Shown piece by piece: positions 55,346 through 64,000 of a stretch of 64,000 nucleotides of DNA (its first letter is position 1; each line of letters begins with the position of its first letter). Both the position numbers and the translations under genes were made by a program. The notes beneath the pieces are model-generated. The model was not told where the DNA came from and made no database searches. It was given only the letters and a program-made list of their open reading frames with translations. Origin of the DNA: Saxidomus purpurata (Eukaryota > Mollusca > Bivalvia > Venerida > Veneridae); contig JAFMSR010000008.1 of the NCBI GenBank assembly GCA_022818135.1, positions 35,023,712-35,087,711 on the forward strand, in the 5' to 3' direction.

Positions 55346-58040
55346 AATACTAACAACCCTTGCAGATACAGTGTTTCTTACAAAACGAAGCTTTGAAATA
55401 ATTTTATTTTTTTCAATTTTATCATTTATTTCAACATAATTTTATATGATTTATGAGATCTACACTTATTTTCGTACAAAATACCATATTCTGATGTTAA
55501 AACTCCTTTTAGTTTGGAAATAAAGCAATTGTAAAAAGCCATAAATTTAAGACATTTATAAACAGTTTTATCAACTGTCATTTCTATTTATGTTGTATTA
55601 TTTTACATAATGTATAGAATGTTCTAAATAAATTTTATATTACATGTACTTACTGTGACTATTATATATATTTAAAAATGGCCAGATGTCACATCTTGTT
55701 GATGTGAGATCAGTATTTGATGTCACTATAATCTAATCTATGGAGTCTTGATGCAAAATGTCCGTCAATTACTGTCGGAAATTCCATTATCTGTCTGTCT
55801 ACTCCGAAGAAGAGAGTGACATTGAACCATCGAAGCCTATACATCTGTCTGTCAGATGAGCTATCAATTCTTCTCCAGTTTCTTGGATTATCTGTTTATC
55901 TCTGACAGATGGTAAATGATTTTCAGAATGTGCTGTGACATGGTTCAAAATGGGACTGTCTAGTTTGATGACATCACAGAGACAGTGCTCTTTTATACAA
56001 GTACTGTATTAACATACTGATATCGTGCTGTTTCCTGTTCAAGGCTGTATAATTGAACTGATAATGTACATTAGCACTAGTTGTGCAAGAGAAGTAAAGG
56101 GATAGGCACAATAAATCTTTGTTCACTCAAACTGGAAAGGGCTGGGAATTTGTGTTAGAGTCAGCAGTTGGAGTCAGCAGGCTCTGCTAGTCATGGGTTG
56201 CCGTACGTACCTTAAGAATAGGTCATTATAGGCCTGAGATGTGTAACAGGATGATTCCTCATAACTCTACCCACACAATTTTGAATTGTCTCCCTTTATA
56301 TTATAAAATGCTTGTCTGGAATGTTAATCCAAACTGTGTATGTGATTTACTTCATATTACACACAGTCATATATGGCAATAGTGGGAAGGAATATATTTA
56401 AAATCCATAACTCTAGCTTACCTCATTTATGAATTCCCTCCCTTTAAATTGTAAAATTATGCTTATCCAGAACATTACTAAACAACTACAGGATTGAGCC
56501 CATATTTTACACAGTGATGAAAAAAGGGTATTGAAAAAGAGTGCAGTGCCTTAAGGGCCATAAATTTGCCATGTCCAATTTATGAACTGCCTCTTTATCC
56601 AGAACTTAGCTCATTAACTATCCAACATATTAAATTGATATATCAGAAAATGAAAGAGAACATTTAAAAGATGTGCAGAGGTAAACTATTATGTTGAATG
56701 ACATCTTGTGCCCATCCAATGTTCGTTTGCAAGTAGTCGTTTACAGGCTAGCATGAAGATTTCTGAAGCCTTTTTATACCAGACTTGAACCAAATGTATA
56801 TGGCCACAAAATTATGTTATAGGTCATTGTTTTTGAGCAGTTATAAGCAAACCTTGATTGAGCACCACATCAAATTCTACTGAACCCTTATTCACACTTC
56901 TAACTTTGTCACATAAAGGTCGCACTTGAATACAGTCAAACCTGTCTTAAGTGACCACAAAGGATAAGCTGCAAATGTAGTCTCTTAAGACAGATGGTCT
57001 CTTAACTCAGTATAAATTGCTATCATCTTATATAGCAAGGTATGGATATAAAGTGGTTGCATATGTCAGGTTGTTGCTTAACTCTGGTGGTTGAAAGGGA
57101 AGGGTTTACTGTATTTATGAATATTGATCAGAAGGTAGTATTTAGTGCGAACCTGACCTGATTAGAAATGTAAAGTGAAAACCTTTAACAGTACACTCAA
57201 TTTATACTTTAAGGCAAACATGAGGGGGGGGGGGAGGGGTGTACAGAAAACCCAATATGATAAAAAGCTCGAGCATAACCCAGATATGAGAGGTATGAAT
57301 GAACCAAAAATGAGTTACTTCCCTTAGGCTGTTTGCCTAGGGATTGGAAAGATGAAAGCTTTGAAAACAATAATTATTAATCAGAAAGGTACTGACAGCC
57401 TCTAGAGAGGACATTTTGAGACTCCTGTATCTGTAAGCACAATTCTTTAAAAAGGTAACAAACATTTATAACTTGGCTTGAATAATATAGCAAAAATTGC
57501 CCATCAATAATTGCAGGTGAGGTGAACAGGGCATTGATTTCTTGTAGAGGGATTCACCAAGTGAATATAATTATAGTTCCATGTCTAGCTGCCAAGAATT
57601 ATTGATTGAAATTGACAGCATGGTCACTTACAGGAAATCTCTATATTATCCAGGTATTGTGATTTGATTAAAATGTTTCTAACCAATGTGCTGTTGTCTT
57701 GGAATGTTTTTCTAATCAAGGTATGTTGTCAACAAGTTTTTCTTCCTGAAAATTGTCATTTAGAGTTTAGATAACCTAGCATAGAGAGGTAAGTTGCCAT
57801 TGTAACGTATTATTTTGGTTACATGGAGATAAACAATTAAGGTGTATGTAACCTGCAGCTGTAACAGCATCAATAACAAGCTTTAATTAGAAAGGTGTAG
57901 TGGTTGTTTAGTTGCTCTGGAGATGATGGTGTTTCTGTATCATGTATCTGTTTAGTCCTGCTGCTGAATTTAGACAGTGGCGTATTCATTTCTTTACAAA
58001 TATCTATAAAATCCATACATATTACTCAATAACAATTTTT
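55346..58040. other. Gene-free stretch
   Basis: It includes a 'gtcttaagtgacc' repeat (56930-57115) related to 18150-18540 and a G-rich run at about 57223-57240. No coding exon is recognised. Confidence 0.4.
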
Positions 58041-58057
58041 GATATGCAGCCAGTAGA

Positions 58058-58135
58058 TGTAGTGTCGTGGTAAAGGTTCACCCATCCTTGTTTCTGCAAG
58101 AACGATGCAGGTTCGAATCCCGTTGGAGGATCTTT
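58058..58135 (+). mobile_element. tRNA-like SINE head
   Basis: tagtgtcgtggtaaagg (A-box-like) and gcaggttcgaatcccg (good B box) are followed by a T-rich tract. The acceptor stem does not pair, so it is not a functional tRNA gene. Confidence 0.5.
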
Positions 58136-58384
58136 TTATTTTTTTAAACGTATTTGTGTTAAACCTTTTTGTCAGGTTTAATGTTCGATCAAAGTATCAA
58201 GTGCAAAATTCATGAACAAAATATTCTTCATTACACAAACTTTTTTCGCATGAAATAAAAGTAAAATAAGAAAAAGAAAACGAAAAGATAATTATAACTG
58301 ATATTATTAAACATGTTAAAGACATTTAAAATTTAAGAAAAGCTAATTTTACATTAAAATGAAAAAAATATTAGTGTTATTGTT

Positions 58385-58450
58385 GAGATTCGAACCTTAA
58401 AACATTCAACTTCTTATTACAGGCCTATGCTGTTAACCACTTCCCTTCAG
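58385..58450 (-). mobile_element. tRNA-like SINE head, opposite orientation
   Basis: Minus-strand reading gives agtggttaacagc (A-box-like) and aaggttcgaatctc (B box), without closing acceptor stem. It sits about 250 bp from, and convergent with, the plus-strand head at 58058. Confidence 0.45.
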
Positions 58451-60196
58451 TTCAGTATTGAACAAGACCCAGTCAAATATGTAAGAGTAAAAAATTGTAA
58501 ACAAAAAGTGAAGTCACTGCTAGTAAAAACTGAAATACTGGTGTTTGATATGGTGTCTTTATTCACAGGTATTTCAACTATAGATGACATGTGTACCTCT
58601 CTACCTGGGCAGTAACATTTAAGATGGATTGGTTAATTACATGTAGAATGAGACTTGTTACATGGTTTGCAAATATGATTGTATGCACTTAGTTAATTTT
58701 TTGGGGCTACATTTCAGGATGCTGGTTTAGAAATAGGGATCACTGTTTATTAAGACATTTTAGATACTATGATAGTGTAATACACTTTGAAGGTAACTCT
58801 ATTACATATGTAGGGAAATATGAATTTGCATTTTTGGGTCTTCATAAGGGATTATTGGCTTGGGGATGGGATGCTGACTATTCGGGAAATGTACAGCACA
58901 CTGGCTTCTACTTCTATTGGACTTTCAAACTAACATAAACGTAAAAAAAATATTATAGAAAAAACTTACAATATGACGTACAGCGTGGCATGTAAAGATT
59001 GGTGTTGTTTAACATCGCTCTAATGACTGCTGTTTCTGACAGGGACCACTGGGCAAATATATATAATAAAGTATCTCATAAGCTACATTCATACCGTCAA
59101 AGAAAGTAATCAAGTAAGTCTGGTTTTAATTAAATATACAAAAGGTCTTGTGTGTGTTTCATCTAAAATAATGTCGATAATCCTTGACAGCTAGTCCCCT
59201 GAATGTATCTTCCCTTATTGTCGTCCTTTTTTATAAGCACCATAGGGAGAGAGCATGTGATTGTTCATTGTCCATCCATCTTTCTACCCATAATCCATCA
59301 GTCTGGTACCTGATACAATCTATCAGTCTGTCAGTTCATGTCTACTGGTCTAGGAGTTTGGCACATTTATTACCAGTATCTGTCTAAAGCTAGTAATTGA
59401 AGTGCTTAATACCAAACAACCCGGGCTTGATATTTGATGCTTTTTTGGAACAACACCATCTTTCATCTACTCAACTTCCTTGGAGGTCCTACAGTTGATA
59501 AAGGCCAATTATAGTGTTGCATTCAAGAAAATTTGGAAAACTGACAATCTTATTTCAGTCTGTATTTCCGTTAATGACAAATCCTTGCAAAATTTAGAAG
59601 TCTGTTAGATGGCTGACTCATGAACTATTGAGTCACATGATGGCTGCAGTTTTTTCCATGGCCTTTCTTGTTAAGCTTCTATTCTTCTATTTAGTCCATG
59701 CTATTTCTCATCAACCATAGGTGGGAAATAAATGAAACTTCACAGGAGTAATCAATACCAAGCCTATTTCTGCATGTCATTGGCATGTTGTGCTAAGATA
59801 ACTTAGAATTGAGTTACGGCCCTTAGATTTTTTCGGCAAATTTTATTGGAGCTATTTCTCAGTAACTACAGGACAGAAATCAATGAAACTTCATAGGAGT
59901 GGTTGGTATCAAGTCTATTTGTACATATGCTCGGTAATATTTTTTGTTGGGTTTCAGCCCTTTGATTTTTTCAGGTATGAATTACATAGAGATTTTTGTC
60001 AGGCTATTTCTCAGCAGCCATGTGATGCAAGAGAATCTGTTCAGTGAAAACAGACTTTTAGGTATTCATATATCTATTCCTGTGTCTAAGCCACGACAGG
60101 TGTATAAATGATCTTCAGTGATAGTAGTTTTCATTTTATTCTGTGTCAACTGGTATTGAACTGGATATTTGTGTGTCCAAACATTTTCAAGAGTTT
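58451..60196. other. Gene-free stretch with minor repeats
   Basis: 59680-60010 has two diverged units of 'ctatttctcagtaac...atgaaacttcataggagt'. Nothing coding is recognised. Confidence 0.4.
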
Positions 60197-60640
60197 TAGC
60201 TCACCTGAGCACAAAGTGCTCTTTGAAAGTGCCATTGTGCAGTAAATACAAGTAGGTTGTGCAAGCAATATAGGCTGCTTTTTTCATGGAATCATCATGC
60301 AACTTGGTCAGACTGTTTGTCTTGATAAACTCCAGTTTGGGATTTAAACTGGGCATGTGGGGTCAAAAAATAGGTCGCCAGGTCAGATTATAAAAAACCT
60401 TGTACACATAATAGAGGCTGAATTAGTTTTTGTAACCAACTATCATGAGAATAGATCAGAATAGATCTTGACTCTAGGTCAAGTTCGTCTCTGGGTCACA
60501 TTGTGTCATAATTTCATAAACTAGGTCACCAGGTCAAAATATAGGAAAACTTTGCGCATGCAGTAGAGGCTGTCTCTTGGCCCTTTTGCTTTTCATGGTA
60601 AAGTCTGAATTTGACCCGTGAGCTATGACCTTTATGTTTT
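60197..60640 (+). repeat. AGCTCACC-family repeat, 3' truncated
   Basis: It begins tttagctcacctgagcacaaagtgctc with an internal hairpin (GAGCAC-aaa-GTGCTC) and continues with 'aacttggtcaga' and 'gtcaaaaaataggtcgccaggtca' blocks. Confidence 0.6.
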
Positions 60641-61880
60641 CCTCTGTTTTTACTGTTGTACACTCAGGTCTCGATCAGTGCACGAAATCGGACTATACAC
60701 CAGCCTTTGAATGCGTTTACAATGTTGTTTTCCTGACACTGTCGTCTGGAATCCTATTGTTGTTGCTGCTTCCTTAAGAAGTTTAAACAGTCTTTTATTT
60801 ACTCGATGCATTTATAAAATATGAAAATAACATAATTGATACATACAGGATGTCGTAGAAAGCTAACAGATTTTTGTATAAATTCTTGGAATAAGTGTAC
60901 CAAACATGAACTGTCACATTTGTCTTGGATAATACTTTCGTTTTACAAACCAACTCGTGAACAAAAAATATGCAATTTAAAGGATCTTATTAAAGGCCCA
61001 TGAACACTTTTCACGTCACAATTACTCATAGCAGTAATATGTCCTACCAGGGAAATTGGCTCTTTTTTGTACAAAAAAGAGGCATTTCTAACATTTACCT
61101 TTTAAAATTGAAAGTACATGGCAATTGATGTCAATTATAATAAGGCAGTATTATCATCAGTTAAAAAATAGCATGAGTTTCTGAGGAAAGCATAATGTCA
61201 GCATTGTAATATATGTTATAGACTTTAGAAATGGAATACAGTTTGTCAGTAAAGTCATTATTCTATCCTTGCCAGTTTAAAATGATCAGTGGACTTTAAC
61301 ATTTTGATTGAATTTTGAAGATAAGATACTTCATGTATCATTGAAACTGTGAAAAAAATATATATGAAAATGTTAAGGTTATGGCAAACTGTACTGGTAG
61401 ATTAAAGCAGATTGATCGAAAAACACTTGTGGTTCATAAAACAAATTATATACATTGTAACTGTTTTTAATCATATTAAGCTGTGAAAAACACTGACCTT
61501 TGCCTGTAAGCTCTGTCATCCTGGTAATTATTCTTTTGGTTCATATTACAGTTATCAAGTAAATAATTACATATTTTAGAACATAGCTATATTTATAACT
61601 TCCATGTGTGACTTCAATAAGTAAGGCCATGGATAGTTCAGTCGGACTGTGAAAACAAATATTGTGTATAGTTTATTTTAGACCATACAAAATTATAAAT
61701 ACTTTCAATATTCCTCAGGGAATAATAATTATAACTGTTTTTCTATTTAAAACAACTCTTTAATTCAAATTTTCGGCAATATTGCCTTTTTCAAGAAATT
61801 TGTCTACACTTTTTAAATTCACATGTTGATCATATTCATGACAAGCTTAGAAATGAAAAAAACAACAAAACGTCAGGAAA
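60641..61880. other. Gene-free stretch
   Basis: About 61000-61205 is a possible diverged relative of the 3277-3701 MITE (shared 'gcagtattatcatcagttaa'-like and 'gcataatgtca' blocks). No gene. Confidence 0.4.
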
Positions 61881-61931
61881 TGACGTCACGTCCTAATGAC
61901 GTCATATACACTAAGCGTCCAAATGACGTTT
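61881..61931. promoter_or_regulatory. Cluster of CRE-like sites
   Basis: Two perfect palindromic TGACGTCA sites (61881-61888 and 61897-61904, 16 bases apart) and a third TGACGTTT (61924-61931). TGACGTCA is the CREB/ATF consensus. No transcription start or gene is evident next to it. Confidence 0.5.
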
Positions 61932-62248
61932 CCCGTACTTTCAGGTAAGAGTCCAATCACATGAAGAATACACTTAAAAACTAGAATTCAGTTGAAATTA
62001 AACCGAAATCTATTTTAGTTGATACATAGTCCTGTCTTGAATGCACTTATAAATCATATTATTACACATTTATTTAAGCCATAAGTTGTCCTATTATTTA
62101 ACTTAAATTGTAGATCCTCTCTGCAGCATTTCCCAGGTTTTCTTAGTATTTAATCTTCCGCAGTTGATAATTATGGTCTCAATTTTTGCATGAAAAATAA
62201 AAATATAGATTTTTTTAGATAAATAGATATACCATGTATTTATGTAAT

Positions 62249-62360
62249 AGTTAGAGGCTAAATAGAGAAATTTATGCAATATAGAAACCAAAAGGAGGGT
62301 AGCGCTAGCGACCGACTGGGTTTCTATGTTGTATAAATTTCTCTATTTTAGCCTCTAACT
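62249..62360. repeat. Long inverted repeat (cruciform-forming)
   Basis: Arms of about 41 bases (62249-62289 and 62318-62360; agttagaggctaaatagag versus ctctattttagcctctaact) are separated by a GC-richer 28-base centre containing AGCGCTAGCG. Confidence 0.8.
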
Positions 62361-62363
62361 GAC

Positions 62364-62556
62364 TTAGTGTTTGCCCTACATTTAGTCTTTATTTACTACA
62401 TTTTATGAAGTCATGCACAAACAGGTCTATAGAGTCGCGCTCTATCAAGATAGAGTGATACATAGAACAATCTGTCAGAGGTTTATGGCAAATAGACAGG
62501 GAACATTTTAAATTTTTAGATATTTTCATTGGACAGAAATGTAGGGCAAACACTAA
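62364..62556. mobile_element. 193-bp MITE with perfect 20-bp TIRs
   Basis: TTAGTGTTTGCCCTACATTT (62364-62383) is exactly inverted at 62537-62556. It abuts the inverted repeat at 62249-62360. No unambiguous target duplication; interior non-coding. Confidence 0.8.
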
Positions 62557-63059
62557 ATAATAATACAACAAGTGAAATTGTAAAAGAATTGTAGAAATGA
62601 AGATTAAAATATTAAGCTAAAAAGTTTTTTCTTATATATTTTAAAGGGAAATACTAAAAGATTATTATGTCCATAATTATCAAACTTTACATATGGGTAA
62701 GACCTAGTTTTACAATATATCCTCCTTACCATGAGATTAAAAGACAATAATTCACCATGTTATGGAAGTACTCCCATCTTGTTACGGTGACAGCAGGTTT
62801 CTCTCATTAGCAGTTCCAAAACAAGCAGGAATATCAAGTAGGATGGAAAAAACCAACAACAAAGAAACAACTATTAATTACCATTATCAGTTCAGTATTA
62901 TGATGTTGTATTATAAGTAGAAAAACTATTACCATAGGTAAAACTTGAAATGTGCTAACCATTACATTTATATAACAGTAACTATTTGTAAATCCTATTA
63001 CATTCATCATCCCCGTAATCATCAGTTCAACACATTATAATTATTCCAAAATGATTTTG

Positions 63060-64000
63060 TCATTCCCATATCATTAATGTTTCCATAACTATTCGTAATA
63101 TAATCATTGTTATTTTAGTAGTAAGTATTAAAAATGACTTATCTGGATACAGAATTAGGTTTAAAATATTGACTGTATGTTGCAGCCATAAGGTACCAGA
63201 CGCAAGCCAAGACCATATGCTATACCTTTCTTGGTATGGGTTGGATGGCATGATGTATTGTTTATACATTTGTTTGTCTGTCGGTTTCCTATATAAATCA
63301 GTGTATATTTCTCCATCTTTAACTGTGACAAATGTATCCAGGAATTCTATTCTGTTTTTACTCCATCTAAGTTCTATCTTAATATTTTTGTGTATCTGAT
63401 TTGCATAATTTGCGAAGTTCTGTAAAGACCGAACTGACCCTATCCAAATCCCAATTCCATCATCAATGAACCGTTTATAGAAATGTGGTTTTTGGTGGTA
63501 CTGAAGTAAGGTTTCATCCCATTTTCTCATGTAAGCACATGCAAAATTTTTTCCTAGCTTGGATCCAATTGCTATACCGTCTACCTGTCTGTAATGTTTA
63601 TTGCTGAAGTTGAAATTGTTGTTATCTAACACTGTCTCTATCATCTGAAGAACATAGTCTGATGGTATTAATGGTTTGCTTCGAGACTCCAAACCCTCTT
63701 TACATGCCTGCAAACCTTCTTTCCTTGGGACGGAGGGGTAAAGTTTACATACATCAAAGCAAAACAGGAGAGCATTTTCAGGTATTGGTAGGCTGACCTG
63801 CTTTAGTTTGGTGATAAAGTCTGTGGTGTCTTTGATGTAACTTGGGGAATTTATCACATATTCATTTAGTTCATGTTCTGCTACTTCAGCTAATTTCTCG
63901 GTGGGAGATGAGATGCCATTTACTATAGTACGGAATGGTGCTCCTGTTTTATGAAGTTTAGGATTTCCTTTGAGATTTCCTGCTTTAGGATATTTGGGTA
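63060..64000 (-). pseudogene. Penelope-like element reverse transcriptase, partial, frameshifted
   Basis: Minus-strand reading is open from the right window edge to 63060. It shows P-K-L-H-K-T-G-A-P-F-R-T-I-V-N-G-I-S-S-P-T (about 63900-63960), F-D-V-x-x-L-Y-P-S-V-P (about 63725-63755), I-G-S-K-L-G (about 63550-63570), F-I-D-D-G (about 63455-63470) and F-L-D-T-F-V-T-V (about 63330-63350), then Y-R-K-P-T-D. These are the ordered motifs of Penelope-like reverse transcriptases. Near 63270 the frame shifts: the neighbouring frame continues with the expected S-C-H-P-T-H-T-K-K-G-I-A-Y-G-L-G-L-R-L, while the open frame gives unrelated residues to its stop. No GIY-YIG endonuclease is seen downstream. 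The ATG at 63857 is internal; the 5' part lies outside the window. Confidence 0.9.

Noticed and set aside
58058..58135. Functional tRNA gene
   Set aside because: There is a good B box but no pairing acceptor stem and a mismatched T stem, so it is treated as a SINE head.

Overview
The window is eukaryotic, AT-rich, intron-bearing and repeat-dense. It most likely comes from a bivalve mollusc of the heterodont/venerid clam type. This is inferred from the intronless double B-box (TRIM-like) gene expansion, abundant degenerate 'AGCTCACCTG / gacctagtttttgaccc' repeats, Penelope-like and mariner relics, and small introns with canonical GT/AG sites. No sequence search could be run, so the species is not established. 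There are no bacterial-style operons. One 500-base run of N (41670-42169) marks an assembly gap.

Layout. (1) 1-15255 holds a tandem array of intronless TRIM-like genes (B-box1, B-box2, coiled coil, C-terminal propeller-like region). Unit 2 (10148-12049) is intact. Unit 1 (713-1753) is a shortened paralogue damaged by two internal deletions. The 3' flank of a further unit lies at 113-305, so the array continues off the left edge. The two units' 3' flanks are homologous for over 2 kb, and each carries a private insertion that the other lacks (425 bp TTAA-flanked element at 3277-3701; about 1.04 kb at 14147-15190). Between the units sit a long-inverted-repeat element, a mariner transposase relic and a 1.26 kb fold-back element made of a short repeat. 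(2) 15256-23856 is non-coding and full of dispersed repeats. (3) 23857-42886, minus strand, is one multi-exon gene of the CD36/scavenger receptor B family, closest in motif detail to LIMP-2 (SCARB2). I resolve 14 coding exons with consistent intron phases, from an N-terminal cytoplasmic exon to a terminal exon ending in a D-x-x-x-L-V sorting-like signal. The exon with the first membrane segment runs into the assembly gap. Its introns carry a TTAA-flanked element, two elements with 5-bp target duplications, an unreliable poly-T/A tract and a 1.8 kb 23-bp minisatellite. (4) 42887-50903 is intergenic: a LINE relic, a hairpin-ended repeat and a complete 1.29 kb hAT-type non-autonomous element with perfect 8-bp target duplications. 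(5) 50904-54958, plus strand, is an NR2C2AP-like (F5/8 type C fold) gene in three resolved exons; its short first exon was not found. (6) 54959-64000 holds SINE/tRNA-like heads, a CRE-like cluster, two inverted-repeat elements, and a Penelope-like reverse transcriptase on the minus strand that runs off the right edge and carries a frameshift.

How the genes relate. The SCARB2-like and NR2C2AP-like genes are divergently arranged (5' ends facing, about 8 kb apart). The TRIM-like units are a separate, evolving tandem family. I see no pathway linking the three. The most interesting non-gene signals are: two sequence-unrelated repeat families sharing one terminal architecture (5' hairpin starting TAGCTC, 3' hairpin followed by CTCTTGTTT); the post-duplication insertions with matching empty sites; and dense perfect nuclear-receptor half-site arrays in a repeat just upstream of the NR2C2AP-like exons.
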